Source: Acinetobacter sp. CS-2 (lineage in GTDB: Bacteria; Pseudomonadota; Gammaproteobacteria; Pseudomonadales; Moraxellaceae). Taken from it: a DNA stretch of 64,000 nucleotides. Shown in pieces: positions 1 through 11,862 of this stretch. Each line of letters opens with the position of its first letter. Position 1 is the stretch's first letter. The notes below the pieces were generated by a model. That model searched no databases, was not told where the DNA came from, and saw nothing but the letters and a program-made list of their open reading frames with translations. The stretch is taken from NCBI RefSeq assembly GCF_016599715.1, contig NZ_CP067019.1, positions 1 through 64,000 of the forward strand, in the 5' to 3' direction. Position numbers and translations under genes: made by a program.

Positions 1-1380
1 ATGCTTTGGACAGACTGTCTAACTCGTTTGCGACAAGAGCTTTCGGGAAATGTCTTTACCATGTGGATTCGCCCTCTGGTTGCTGAAGAGCTGAACGATA
101 CTTTAAGACTCTATGCACCCAATCCGTATTGGACCCGCTATATTCAGGAACATCATCTGGAGCTGATTACGATTTTGGCCGAACAGATGTCCGAAGGCCG
201 GGTACGTAAAGTCGAGATTCTGGTGGATTCACGTCCGGGTGCAATCTTGTCAGCCAATGAACAGCCAGCAACCACCACGGCTGCATTGCAATCTGTTCCG
301 GCAGTTGTTTCCAAACCGAAAAAAGAAAAAGATGAAACGGGCAGTAAAAACAGCCGTAAACGTTTACTCAATCCCTTATTTACTTTTTCACTATTCGTTG
401 AAGGCCGTTCCAACCAGATGGCAGCTGAAACCTGCCGTAAAGTGTTAACCCAGTTGGGGGCTTCACAGCATAACCCGCTATTTTTATACGGACCGACCGG
501 TTTGGGTAAAACCCATCTCATGCAAGCTGTCGGTAATGCCCTGTTACAGGCCAAACCCAATGCACGGGTGATGTATATGACGGCCGAGAGTTTTGTACAA
601 GATTTTGTCAGCTCTTTACAGCAAGGCAAAGTGGAAGAGTTTAAAAAGAATTGCCGCTCGCTTGATCTGTTGTTGGTGGATGATATTCATTTGCTGGCCG
701 GTAAAGAAGCCAGTCTGGTGGAGTTTTTTTATACCTTTAACGCGCTATTGGATGAATCAAAACAGATTATCCTGACTTCCGACCGTTATCCCAAAGAATT
801 GACTGAACTGGATGCACGTCTGGTTTCACGTTTTTCCTGGGGCTTATCGGTCGGGGTGGAACCACCGGATATTGAAACCCGAATTGAAATTTTGTTGAAA
901 AAAGCCGAAAGCAGTGGGGTGGAGTTGCCGCGTAACTGTGCCCTGTTTATTGCCCAGCAAGTGGTAGCCAATGTTCGTGAGCTGGAAGGTGCGCTGAACA
1001 AAGTGGTGGCGATTTCCCGTTTTAAAGGCACACCGATCGATCTGGATGTGGTACGTGAATCGTTAAAAGATGTGCTGGCCATTCGTGCCCGTACCATCAG
1101 TACTGAAAATATCCAGCGGGTGGTGAGTGAATATTTCCGTATTCCTTTAAAGGAAATTGTCGGTCCCAAACGTACCCGGATTTATGCCCGTCCACGTCAG
1201 CTGGCCATGGGCTTGGCACGTGAACTGACCGGGGACAGTTTCCCCGAAATTGGCATGGCCTTTGGTGGTCGTGACCACAGTACCGTGATGCATGCCTGTG
1301 AAAAAGTCATCAGTCTGCGTGAACAAGATCCGATCTTTAATGAAGACTATAAAAACCTGCAACGGCTGTTGCAAAGCTGA
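1..1380 (+). CDS. dnaA: Chromosomal replication initiator DnaA
   Basis: Initiator ATPase that binds DnaA boxes, melts the origin and loads the replicative helicase. The 459-residue protein has an N-terminal domain I, a low-complexity linker rich in K/T/A (about 80-120), an AAA+ core with Walker A GPTGLGKT (164-171) and Walker B LLLVDDIH (223-230), and the domain IV DNA-binding signature GGRDHST (422-428). Length is normal for the family. The window opens on its ATG, so its promoter and any origin upstream are not visible. dnaN follows after 109 bases with a hairpin in the gap. Confidence 0.98.
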   Translation: MLWTDCLTRLRQELSGNVFTMWIRPLVAEELNDTLRLYAPNPYWTRYIQEHHLELITILAEQMSEGRVRKVEILVDSRPGAILSANEQPATTTAALQSVPAVVSKPKKEKDETGSKNSRKRLLNPLFTFSLFVEGRSNQMAAETCRKVLTQLGASQHNPLFLYGPTGLGKTHLMQAVGNALLQAKPNARVMYMTAESFVQDFVSSLQQGKVEEFKKNCRSLDLLLVDDIHLLAGKEASLVEFFYTFNALLDESKQIILTSDRYPKELTELDARLVSRFSWGLSVGVEPPDIETRIEILLKKAESSGVELPRNCALFIAQQVVANVRELEGALNKVVAISRFKGTPIDLDVVRESLKDVLAIRARTISTENIQRVVSEYFRIPLKEIVGPKRTRIYARPRQLAMGLARELTGDSFPEIGMAFGGRDHSTVMHACEKVISLREQDPIFNEDYKNLQRLLQS

Positions 1381-1408
1381 TCTGATTTGATCAAATTCTA
1401 TTCTTGCA

Positions 1409-1429
1409 ATGCGGCATATTCTGCCGCAT
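1409..1429 (+). promoter_or_regulatory. Hairpin between dnaA and dnaN
   Basis: ATGCGGCA and TGCCGCAT form a perfect 8-bp stem around a 5-base loop, 29 bases after the dnaA stop codon. No U-run follows, so it is not a classical terminator. It may be an RNA-stabilising or pausing element that separates dnaA and dnaN expression. A short palindrome, TTTGATCAAA, lies just before it. Confidence 0.4.
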
Positions 1430-1489
1430 AGTACACTGCTAAAAAACACATTTATTTATTTTCATCTTCAGTTGTTAGAGGAATGTACC

Positions 1490-2635
1490 GTGCGTTTGAA
1501 AATCGCGAAAGAAAGCTTACTTAATGTTCTGTCACATGTCGTAGGAGCGGTTGAACGTCGCCATACTTTAAACATTCTGTCTAACGTAAAAATTCAAGTA
1601 AACAATGAATCCTTGACCATTACCGGTTCCGATCTGGAAGTGGAACTGGTGGCCAGTACCACACTGGCTGAAGGGGCTTGCTTGCAGGCAGGTGAAACCA
1701 CTGTACCTGCACGTAAACTGATGGATATCTGTAAATCCTTGCCTGCCGCGGCATTGATTGACCTGCAAATTACTGAAGATCGCTGTATTTTAAAATCAGG
1801 GAATAGCCGCTTTGTACTGGGTACTTTGCCAGCTGAAGATTATCCATTGTTAAGTACTGAAAATGCCCAAGGTACGCAAGTGACCGTGACTCAGCGCGAG
1901 TTAAAACGACTGTTTGAAAAAACGGCTTTTGCAATGGCTGTGCAGGATGTCCGTTTCTATTTAACTGGTACCTTACTTGAAATTGACCAAAATCAATTGC
2001 GTGCTGTAACGACTGATGGTCACCGTTTAGCGCTGTGTGAAACGGTTGCACAATCTACTGCAACTCAGCCGATTCAGGCGATTGTGCCTCGTAAAGCGGT
2101 AGCAGAATTACAGCGTCTGCTTAGCATTGAAGATGAGCAATTGTCTTTATTGATTGGTCGTGAACTGTTAAATGTGACCATTAGTACCCCGAGTCGTGAT
2201 AAAGAGCAGGGCGATATTACCGTTCGTTTCACGACTAAACTGATTGATGGAAAATTCCCGGATTACCGTCGCGTGATTCCACGTGGTGGCGATAAAAACG
2301 TATTGATCGCGCATGATGTATTCAAGCAATCCTTGCAACGTGTGGCCATTCTCAGTAATGAAAAATTACGTGGCGTGTTCCTGAATTTTGGTGCCGATTC
2401 TTTGCAGCTGCGTGCCAATAACCCAGAGCAAGATGAAGCGATTGAAGATTTAGCCATTCAGTATGCAGATGCACCGATGGAAATGTCTTTCAATGCCCAA
2501 TACCTGCTTGATGTGCTGAGTGTGTTAGATGGTGAAGATGTATCGATGACCATGACTGAAGCGAATCAGTCGGTATTGGTGCATGATCCGGCACAACAGG
2601 ACCAGACCTATGTTGTAATGCCAATGCGTGTTTAA
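1490..2635 (+). CDS. dnaN: DNA polymerase III beta sliding clamp
   Basis: Ring-shaped processivity clamp for DNA polymerase III. The start is taken as GTG at 1490, giving MRLKIAKESLL, the usual beta-clamp N-terminus; GAGGAA at 1478-1483 is a good ribosome-binding site. An in-frame ATG at 1409 would add 27 residues translated through the intergenic hairpin and is unlikely. The 381 residues fit three clamp domains, and the C-terminus VVMPMRV is typical. It lies between dnaA and recF in the standard replication cluster. Confidence 0.97.
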   Translation: MRLKIAKESLLNVLSHVVGAVERRHTLNILSNVKIQVNNESLTITGSDLEVELVASTTLAEGACLQAGETTVPARKLMDICKSLPAAALIDLQITEDRCILKSGNSRFVLGTLPAEDYPLLSTENAQGTQVTVTQRELKRLFEKTAFAMAVQDVRFYLTGTLLEIDQNQLRAVTTDGHRLALCETVAQSTATQPIQAIVPRKAVAELQRLLSIEDEQLSLLIGRELLNVTISTPSRDKEQGDITVRFTTKLIDGKFPDYRRVIPRGGDKNVLIAHDVFKQSLQRVAILSNEKLRGVFLNFGADSLQLRANNPEQDEAIEDLAIQYADAPMEMSFNAQYLLDVLSVLDGEDVSMTMTEANQSVLVHDPAQQDQTYVVMPMRV

Positions 2636-2662
2636 TTTACCGATATTGAATCAGATTTAACC

Positions 2663-3745
2663 ATGCATATTACGCGTTTAAATATAGAACGTGTTCGAAA
2701 CTTAAAGACGGTTGCACTCCATGAGTTGCAGCCGTTTAATGTCTTTTATGGGCAAAATGGTTCAGGTAAGACCTCGATTTTGGAAGCCATTCATTTGCTG
2801 GCGACCGGGCGTTCTTTTCGTACCCATATCCCGAAAAATTATATTCAGAATGAAACCAGCGATGCGATTGTGTTTGCACAATCGGCAACGGAAAAAATTG
2901 GCATGCAAAAGCTGCTCTCCGGTGAACAGCTGATTAAGGTCAATGGCGATCATATCGCGACCCAAGGTCAACTGGCCAAAATACTGCCTTTACAGCATAT
3001 TGATCCGCAAAGTACCGACATTATCGATTATGGTGCCAAACCGCGCCGGCAGTTGCTGGATTGGCTGATGTTCCACGTGGAACCGGATTTTTATCATGCC
3101 TGGCAGTACTATGCACGTGCCTTAAAGCAACGTAACAGCTTGTTGAAATCGAGCAGAAATCTCGGTTTGCATGATCTGGAACCATGGAACAAAATGTTGG
3201 CTGAATATGGCGAAATGCTGAATTCGCAGCGTAGCGGCATTGTCGAGCAGTGGAAAGTTTATTTTGAGCAGGATTTGCAGCACTTGCTACCCAATCTTGC
3301 GGTTGAACTGGAATATATGCCTGGCTTTCATACCGAACAGGGCTTGCTGCATGACCTGACTGTGCATCATCAGAAAGATGTGGATCGCCGTTATACTGAA
3401 TACGGTCCACATCGTGCCGATTTACGTTTAAAAACAACGTTGGGCGATGCTGATGTGGTGCTTTCACGCGGTCAGAAAAAGCTCTTGATTATGGCTCTAA
3501 AACTGTCACAGATTGCAATGCTACATGCCTGTAATAAGGAAACTGTGGTATTATTAGATGATCTGACAGCAGAATTAGATTTAACTGCACAACGACGATT
3601 AATTGAGCGATTAAGCCAGCTGGGTAGTCAAGTTTTTATTACCACTTTAGAACATGAATCGGTCAAAAAACATTTACATGATTTGTCTATTTCATATCAA
3701 TTATTCAAAGTTGAAAATGGTCAAGTTCAGGTTGTTGTGCAATAA
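2663..3745 (+). CDS. recF: DNA replication and repair protein RecF
   Basis: SMC-like ATPase that helps load RecA at single-strand gaps. The 360 residues contain Walker A GQNGSGKT (30-37), the ABC signature LSRGQKK (about 267-273) and a Walker [13 protein letters not shown] (about 294-305). It starts 27 bases after dnaN and is followed by gyrB, the canonical order. The gene carries a parS-like palindrome at 3069-3084 inside codons for M-F-H-V-E-P. Confidence 0.97.
   Translation: MHITRLNIERVRNLKTVALHELQPFNVFYGQNGSGKTSILEAIHLLATGRSFRTHIPKNYIQNETSDAIVFAQSATEKIGMQKLLSGEQLIKVNGDHIATQGQLAKILPLQHIDPQSTDIIDYGAKPRRQLLDWLMFHVEPDFYHAWQYYARALKQRNSLLKSSRNLGLHDLEPWNKMLAEYGEMLNSQRSGIVEQWKVYFEQDLQHLLPNLAVELEYMPGFHTEQGLLHDLTVHHQKDVDRRYTEYGPHRADLRLKTTLGDADVVLSRGQKKLLIMALKLSQIAMLHACNKETVVLLDDLTAELDLTAQRRLIERLSQLGSQVFITTLEHESVKKHLHDLSISYQLFKVENGQVQVVVQ
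3069..3084. other. parS-like centromere site 1 (in recF)
   Basis: TGTTCCACGTGGAACC matches the parS pattern TGTTNCACGTGNAACA at every fixed position except the last base. Its inner 14 bases, GTTCCACGTGGAAC, are a perfect palindrome. parS sites bind ParB and normally cluster near the origin. The site is inside recF and about 3 kb from dnaA. Confidence 0.75.
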
Positions 3746-3790
3746 CTTTTTAAATTTTACCCATCTTTGGATAGACCTATATTTCACTAG

Positions 3791-6268
<2,478 letters not shown>

Positions 6269-6290
6269 TGCATTGATGAGTGAAATTGTA

Positions 6291-6318
6291 AAAAAGCATC
6301 CTTCGGGATGCTTTTTTT
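6291..6318 (+). terminator. Intrinsic terminator after gyrB
   Basis: AAAAAGCATCC-TTC-GGGATGC followed by seven T residues: a GC-containing stem, tight loop and U-run 23 bases after the gyrB stop codon. Confidence 0.9.
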
Positions 6319-6420
6319 ATGCTGTTTTTATTTTAATTCGATTAATTTTTAGCCATCTTTGTTTTTATTAAAATGACGTATTCCTCTGTCATGATGATTC
6401 CAAATAAAGAGGAAATCATC

Positions 6421-6828
6421 ATGCAATATGACGAGGTGAGCACTATGGACCAAGAACTGGAACAGATCCGCGATATCTGGACTCAGGCCTTTTTTAGCGG
6501 AAATTATGAGGTGCTGGCTCAGTATGAACATGAACAGTTCAAAGTGGTCTACGAGCAGGAAGGTCGCGTGGAAAGCAATTTTGTTCGCTATGACCGCATT
6601 GCTCATGCCGTGAAAAATGGTGTCTGGAAGCCGCAAAAACTCGCAGTTGAGTTTGAAGAATTTGATTATGATGAAGATTTAAAGCATTGCCAGGTCTGGA
6701 TTGGCTTGCAGAATCATAAACAAATTCGGGAATTATGGGTCAATGAGAGCGCCTGGAAAATCATTGAACTCAGGTTTTTAAAACGCAAAAAACAGCTCAG
6801 GATAAGTCAAAAAACTAATTTAAAATGA
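6421..6828 (+). CDS. Small NTF2-like (DUF4440/SnoaL-type) protein
   Basis: A 135-residue cytoplasmic protein whose N-terminal pattern (IRDIWTQAFFSGNYEVLAQYEHEQFKV) and alternating strands suggest the NTF2-like alpha+beta barrel. These folds bind or transform small ligands, but no function can be assigned. ATG 6421 is chosen because AAAGAGGAA lies at good spacing upstream; an earlier in-frame ATG at 6373 has no such site. The C-terminus is lysine-rich (KRKKQLRISQK). It stands alone between the gyrB terminator and the origin-like block. Confidence 0.7.
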   Translation: MQYDEVSTMDQELEQIRDIWTQAFFSGNYEVLAQYEHEQFKVVYEQEGRVESNFVRYDRIAHAVKNGVWKPQKLAVEFEEFDYDEDLKHCQVWIGLQNHKQIRELWVNESAWKIIELRFLKRKKQLRISQKTNLK

Positions 6829-7122
6829 CGAGTATAGTGTGGATAAGTTTTTAAGCTGCCATTTCAGCTCAATAAAAGAGTAAAAATTAACTTATCCATA
6901 GCATAAGGCGATATTTTATTTTAAATTTAAACTTGAATTTTAAGTGGTTGTGGATAAATTTTTTAAATTTAAAAGCAGATTTTGAATTTAAATTTATTTT
7001 AAGAGGGTTTTTGAATTTAAAACCTGATCATGTTGTTTGATTTAAAATAGCTTGTCATAGCTGGGTAGAATGGCTATATAGAGTGGTTGTGTAGAATAGA
7101 ATGGTTGTGTAGAAAAATTAAA
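6829..7122. other. Origin-like AT-rich block with DnaA boxes
   Basis: This non-coding stretch holds two exact DnaA boxes, TGTGGATAA at 6838-6846 and 6949-6957, and a one-mismatch box TTATCCATA at 6892-6900. Beside them are four copies of an AT-rich iteron, TTT(A/G)AATTTAAA, at about 6919-6931, 6961-6974, 6981-6995 and 7010-7022, resembling duplex-unwinding repeats. Two direct repeats GGTTGTGTAGAA follow at 7085-7096 and 7103-7114. Boxes plus unwinding repeats are the usual parts of oriC. Whether this is the main origin cannot be decided, because the dnaA upstream region is outside the window. Confidence 0.5.
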
Positions 7123-7156
7123 AAATCGCAGCACACCTTAAATATTGTGCTGCGAT
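7120..7156 (-). terminator. Intrinsic terminator of the ABC-F gene
   Basis: ATCGCAGCAC (7125-7134) pairs perfectly with GTGCTGCGAT (7147-7156). On the minus strand the stem is followed by a T-rich tail, about 50 bases after the ABC-F stop codon. Confidence 0.85.
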
Positions 7157-7203
7157 CATAAAATAAACGTCACTTTAGCTTTACTTAAGAATGGAAAAAT
7201 GCC

Positions 7204-9138
7204 TTATTCAAAAGAACTTTCCAGCTCTTCCAATTCCATCATTAACTCTAACATCTGTTCTTCCGCCGTTTCCAGCTGGCTTTTTAACTGAGTTTGCTCA
7301 TTCATCAGCTTGAGTAAATCATCTTTACGACTGGCTTCATATATTGCCGCATCACCCAGTAATACTTCAATTTCAGCTAAACGGGGTTGCAGCTTGCTGA
7401 TCTGTGCTTCATTTTTTTCAATATTTTTACGAATCGGTCGGCTCAGTTCACGGCGGCGCGCAGTTTCTTTACGTTGAGCTTCTTTATCGAGTTTTGAAAT
7501 TGCCGGTTTTACTTCTACTTGTGACTTCACGGGTTCAGCAGGTTTCTGACCATTTTTCATGAGGTCAATCCGTGCCTGACGTAACCAGTCTGCATAAGCA
7601 ACCAAATCACCATCAAATTCACGGCATTGACCATTGTGGACTAATAACAATTCATCACAGACGCTGGCAATCAATTGACGCTCATGCGATACCAACACCA
7701 CAGCACCTTCAAAGTCCTGTAAAGCCATGGTCAGGGCATGACGCATATCAAGGTCCAAATGGTTGGTCGGTTCATCCAGAATCAATACGTTTGGACGTTG
7801 CCATACAATTAAAGCCAAAGCTAGGCGCGCACGTTCACCACCAGAGAAGCCTTCACTTGGGGTGTCCATACGTTCGCCACTAAAACCAAAGCTACCGAGG
7901 AATGAACGTAAAGTTGCTTCACTGATTTTTTTGTCCGCGATTCGTGATAATTGCAGCATTGGACTGGCACTACCATCTAGGGCATCCATTTGATGCTGGG
8001 CAAAATAACCAATATTCAGTAATTCGGAATCTTTGCGTGTTCCTTTGAGCAGTTTCAGGTCACCGACCAAAGATTTGATTAATGTCGATTTACCGGCGCC
8101 ATTCATCCCGAGTAAACCAATCCGGCTGCTTGGTGTTATTTGCAAATTGACATTGGTTACAATCAGCTTGTCACCATAACCAATATCTGCATGTTCCAGT
8201 TGCAGCAGAGGTGAGCTCATTTTAGTCGGTTCACGGAAACTGAAGGTAAATGGTGTATCTACATGTGCAGCAGAAAGTTCCTGCATACGTTCTAATTGTT
8301 TAATCCGGCTCTGTGCCTGTTTGGCTTTGGTGGCTTTGGCCTTAAAGCGATCAATAAATTTTTGTAAATGTGCCCGTGTTTCAAGCTGCTTTTCATACGC
8401 TTGTTGTTGTTGTGCCAGACGTTCACTACGTGTACGTTCAAAGGTAGAATAATTTCCGGTATAGAGCATCAGTTCCTGATTTTCGATATGTAAAATATGA
8501 TCGGTAACGGCATCAAGAAAATCACGGTCATGCGAAATTAAAATCAGGGTGCCTTCATAGGCTTTTAGCCAGTCTTCCAGCCATAAAATTGCATCCAAAT
8601 CGAGATGGTTTGTCGGTTCATCCAGTAACAGCAAGTCTGAACGGCTCATCAGGGTGCGGGCCAGATTTAAACGCATGCGCCAGCCACCCGAGAAACTGGA
8701 AACATCCAGTTGTGACTGATGTTCAAAGAAGCCCAAACCGGCCATCAATTGTGATGCTTTTGATGGAGCAGAGTAGCCATTAATTTCGTCAAAGCGGCCA
8801 TATAAATGTGCTAACTCATCGTTATTAAGGGCTTCAGGATGTTCCAGTTTATGCTGGATGTCCCAATATTCTTCATCTCCAGACAGGACAAAATCGATGG
8901 CCTTCATCTCCAGCGCTTTAATTTCCTGAGCCATATGAGCCACCGTCCAGGCAGCAGGACGGGTCAAAGAACCGCCATCTGATTCCATGCCACCCAATAA
9001 TGCGGCGAACAGGGTCGATTTTCCTGCACCATTGACACCGGTTAGGCCAATTTTCCATCCTGGATGTAGCTGCATAGACGCTTTTTGAAATAAAACACGC
9101 CCACCGCGACGTATAGAAAGTTGATCTAACTGAATCAT
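7204..9138 (-). CDS. yheS: ABC-F family ATPase, YheS type
   Basis: A cytoplasmic tandem ATPase of the ABC-F class, which act on the ribosome rather than as transporters. The 644 residues have two cassettes: Walker A GVNGAGKST (34-42), signature FSGG (150-153) and DEPTNH (174-179); then GMNGAGKST (345-353), FSGGE (432-436) and DEPTNH (456-461). A charged linker (about 235-295) joins them, and the C-terminus is a predicted coiled coil. No membrane segments are present. The N-terminal IRRGGRVLFQKA pattern and length match YheS better than EttA or Uup. It is monocistronic, with a terminator downstream and a possible leader attenuator upstream. Confidence 0.85.
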   Translation of the reverse strand: MIQLDQLSIRRGGRVLFQKASMQLHPGWKIGLTGVNGAGKSTLFAALLGGMESDGGSLTRPAAWTVAHMAQEIKALEMKAIDFVLSGDEEYWDIQHKLEHPEALNNDELAHLYGRFDEINGYSAPSKASQLMAGLGFFEHQSQLDVSSFSGGWRMRLNLARTLMSRSDLLLLDEPTNHLDLDAILWLEDWLKAYEGTLILISHDRDFLDAVTDHILHIENQELMLYTGNYSTFERTRSERLAQQQQAYEKQLETRAHLQKFIDRFKAKATKAKQAQSRIKQLERMQELSAAHVDTPFTFSFREPTKMSSPLLQLEHADIGYGDKLIVTNVNLQITPSSRIGLLGMNGAGKSTLIKSLVGDLKLLKGTRKDSELLNIGYFAQHQMDALDGSASPMLQLSRIADKKISEATLRSFLGSFGFSGERMDTPSEGFSGGERARLALALIVWQRPNVLILDEPTNHLDLDMRHALTMALQDFEGAVVLVSHERQLIASVCDELLLVHNGQCREFDGDLVAYADWLRQARIDLMKNGQKPAEPVKSQVEVKPAISKLDKEAQRKETARRRELSRPIRKNIEKNEAQISKLQPRLAEIEVLLGDAAIYEASRKDDLLKLMNEQTQLKSQLETAEEQMLELMMELEELESSFE

Positions 9139-9270
9139 TGAAATATCTAAATGAGAAGAATAATGTGCGTATTCTAAAGGAAGCCACTCAGAAAAGAAAA
9201 AGGCAGTGCATGATTCTTTTTTATAAAAGCATGATTTTAAGTAGATGAATAAAAATGTGACAAATTGTGC

Positions 9271-9297
9271 AAAAAAACAGCCTTTCGTCAGAAAGGC
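9271..9297 (-). promoter_or_regulatory. Possible leader attenuator upstream of the ABC-F gene
   Basis: On the minus strand GCCTTTC-TGAC-GAAAGGC is followed by TGTTTTTTT, a compact intrinsic terminator about 135 bases before the ABC-F start codon. No minus-strand gene lies between 9298 and 9378. A minus-strand TATAAT at 9335-9330 could start a transcript that meets this hairpin first, so the hairpin may be an attenuator or may end a very short RNA. Confidence 0.35.
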
Positions 9298-9378
9298 CTC
9301 AGCAGCTCTATTTTTAGTATAAAAACAAAATTATAGTAATTTTCTAAGATAAGTAAGCGAAAAAGAATAAGGCACATC

Positions 9379-10386
9379 ATGAAAAAAAAGACTTTTATTT
9401 TATCTATGCTCACACTTTTGAGTTTTTCCAGCTTAGCGCAGGCAAAACAGAATATCTGTGTATTTGATTTACTTGGGAAAGCAGGTGAGTCTTATAAATT
9501 AATTGAAGAATGGGCCTTAACCAGTAAAAACTGGGGAGCCGAGGTCAATCTAATGCCCTATCAAGACGAAGCCAAAATTGAAAAAGATTTTAAGGTCGGT
9601 GTCTGTGATGCTTTTTACATGACCTCAATGCGTGCCCGCGCCTATAACAAATTTGCCGGTTCAATTGATGCACTTGGTGGCGTTCCAAGTAATCAGATTG
9701 CACAAAAAGCCATTGCTTTTGTGTTGGACAAACGTAATAAAAAGCGGCTGACCAGTAGCATTGCCAATGAGAAATATGAGGTGGCAGGAATTGGGCAAAT
9801 TGGTACTGCCTATCTTTTTGTACGTGATAAATCAATTAATTCTATAGAGAAGGCACAAGGTAAAAAATTTGCCATTCTGCACTATGATCAGGCGCAAAAA
9901 ATTGTTGTCCAGCGTATTGGTGCAGTGCCGGTGATGGCTGATATTTCTAATTTTGTGAAGAAATTCAACAATGGTGAAGTCGATATGATTGCGGCACCCG
10001 CTTATGCCTTTAAGCCGCTAGAAATTTACAAAGGTTTAGGCTCTAGCGGGGCAATGATTAATTTTCCGGTCGTCAATGTGACTGCCGATCTGGTGATTCG
10101 CCCGGAGAAATTTCCTGAAGGTTTTGCAGATCAGTCACGGAGTTGGTTCGTAAAACTTTTACCGAAAAGCTTTGCTATGGTGAAACGCCTGGAAGCGGAA
10201 ATTCCCGCCAGATATAAAGTCAATTTAACTAAGGAAGATCATGATAAATATCAAAAATTATTACGAGATGGACGTTTAGACCTGACTAGGCAAGGAATTT
10301 ATGAACCGACCATGATGACGGTGCTGAAAAAAGCCCGTTGTACGGTAGAGAGAACCAACTTTGAGTGTTCATTAAGCGGTGAATAA
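9379..10386 (+). CDS. Periplasmic solute-binding-like protein, AdeT-type paralogue 1
   Basis: A 335-residue exported protein with a cleavable signal peptide (about 1-22, ending AQA). The mature part has the look of a periplasmic binding protein: ICVFDLLGKAGES at its start, then two alpha/beta lobes. Four cysteines (27, 76, 321, 330) are conserved in the two downstream paralogues, suggesting disulfides. Related Acinetobacter proteins are annotated as AdeT or 'RND-type efflux', but nothing here resembles an RND permease: there are no membrane spans. It is the first of three tandem copies and has its own AT-rich upstream region. The ligand is unknown. Confidence 0.8.
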   Translation: MKKKTFILSMLTLLSFSSLAQAKQNICVFDLLGKAGESYKLIEEWALTSKNWGAEVNLMPYQDEAKIEKDFKVGVCDAFYMTSMRARAYNKFAGSIDALGGVPSNQIAQKAIAFVLDKRNKKRLTSSIANEKYEVAGIGQIGTAYLFVRDKSINSIEKAQGKKFAILHYDQAQKIVVQRIGAVPVMADISNFVKKFNNGEVDMIAAPAYAFKPLEIYKGLGSSGAMINFPVVNVTADLVIRPEKFPEGFADQSRSWFVKLLPKSFAMVKRLEAEIPARYKVNLTKEDHDKYQKLLRDGRLDLTRQGIYEPTMMTVLKKARCTVERTNFECSLSGE

Positions 10387-10621
10387 ATCCATCATTATTG
10401 TATTCATTTGTAAAATAGCGCAAATTTCATAAATTATACCTAAAAATCGCTGTTACATAAGTTTATGATTTTTATTGCTAACTTAAAAAAATGAAAAACG
10501 ATTGGCATTTTAAGCCTGATTAATTGGAGTAAATACTCTATTTTTTTAGAATGAACTTGCTTAATATTTGTGGCGTGAACGGATACTCGTCAAACAACAA
10601 GATTCTAAAAGGACCGAAATA

Positions 10622-11632
10622 ATGAAAAAAATGATTTTCACATTAACAACATTTGCTGCTGTAGGCTTAGCGAGTACAGCACAAGCTGCTAAAGTCGATG
10701 TCTGTGTATTTGATTTACTGGGTAAATCGGGTGAATCTTTTCAAATGGCTCAGGAATGGGCATTGGCTGCCAAAGGATGGGGGGCAGAAATTAATCTTAT
10801 TCCACGTCAAGACGAAGCGGTTGCTGATAATGACTTTAAAGCCGGTAAATGTGACGGCGTGTTTATGACCGCGATGCGTGCTCGTCAATACAATAAATTC
10901 GTAGGCTCTATTGATGCTCTCGGTGGTGCACCAAGTAATGCGATTGCTCAGCGTGCCATCACTTTTGCTTTGGATAAACGTAATGCGCCGAAAATGGTCA
11001 GTAATTTAGGCGGCAAAAAATATGAAGTGGCGGGTATTTCACCTTTAGGTTCTGCTTTTATTTTTGTACGCGATAAAAAAATTGACTCGATTGAAAAAGC
11101 AGCAGGTAAAAAATTTGCGGTATTAGGTTATGACGATGCACAAAAAATTATGGTGCAACGTGTAGGTGCGCAAGCGGTGATCTCTGATGTATCTAACTTT
11201 GTCGCAAAATTCAATAATGGACAGGTCGATATGGTAGGTGCACCTGCCTATGCCTATAAACCTTTAGAAATTTATAAAGGTTTAGGTTCTAATGGTGCGA
11301 TGTTTAATTTCCCTGTACTCCAGGTGACCGCAGATTTTGTGATCCGTCCAGACCAATTCCCGGCAGGCTTTGGTCAAAAATCACGTGACTGGTTTGTGAA
11401 AAACTTACCAAAAAGTTTTGCCCTAATTAATCGTCTGGAAGCCAATATTCCGGCCAAGTTTAAATTGAACCTGACTGCAGAAGATAAAACCAAATATCAA
11501 AAATTATTGCGTGAAGGCCGTATGGATATGACCAACCGCGGTATTTATGATCCAGGCATGATGGGGGTTTTGAAAAAGGCTCGCTGCTCTGTCGATAAAG
11601 CCAATTTTGAATGTTCACTTGGTGGTGAATAG
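10622..11632 (+). CDS. Periplasmic solute-binding-like protein, AdeT-type paralogue 2
   Basis: A 336-residue exported protein, closely similar over its whole length to the copy upstream. ATG 10622 is chosen: AAAGGA lies just upstream, and the protein then begins with a proper signal peptide (MKKMIFTLTTFAAVGLAS...AQA). An in-frame ATG at 10568 would put 18 extra residues in front. Shared features are VCVFDLLGKSGES, the KFNNGQVDM segment, and the four cysteines, the last two in the C-terminal KARC...NFECSL. The 235-base gap from the first copy and a terminator downstream suggest independent transcription. Confidence 0.8.
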   Translation: MKKMIFTLTTFAAVGLASTAQAAKVDVCVFDLLGKSGESFQMAQEWALAAKGWGAEINLIPRQDEAVADNDFKAGKCDGVFMTAMRARQYNKFVGSIDALGGAPSNAIAQRAITFALDKRNAPKMVSNLGGKKYEVAGISPLGSAFIFVRDKKIDSIEKAAGKKFAVLGYDDAQKIMVQRVGAQAVISDVSNFVAKFNNGQVDMVGAPAYAYKPLEIYKGLGSNGAMFNFPVLQVTADFVIRPDQFPAGFGQKSRDWFVKNLPKSFALINRLEANIPAKFKLNLTAEDKTKYQKLLREGRMDMTNRGIYDPGMMGVLKKARCSVDKANFECSLGGE

Positions 11633-11650
11633 TATTGATTTTTAAAAAGA

Positions 11651-11677
11651 AAGCCTAGATTAAATCTAGGCTTTTTT
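11651..11677 (+). terminator. Intrinsic terminator after paralogue 2
   Basis: AAGCCTAGATT pairs with AATCTAGGCTT, followed by a run of T residues, 19 bases after the stop codon. Confidence 0.9.
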
Positions 11678-11862
11678 GTTACTAGTATTTTGTCATTTTT
11701 GCCATTGTGGTGAGTAAAAAAAGGCGTAATCTTAAAATAATAGTAAAATTTTATCAGCCACAAAAACAATTCTTCAAGTCGGCTGCTGGCTGATGAATAA
11801 AAAAAGCAAAAACGATTCAATTCAAGATTGAATAAAATAATAAAACAAGGAAGAAAAAAATC

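Noticed and set aside
153..1169. Long minus-strand frames under dnaA
   Set aside because: Shadow frames of a conserved gene; no ribosome-binding sites or recognisable motifs.
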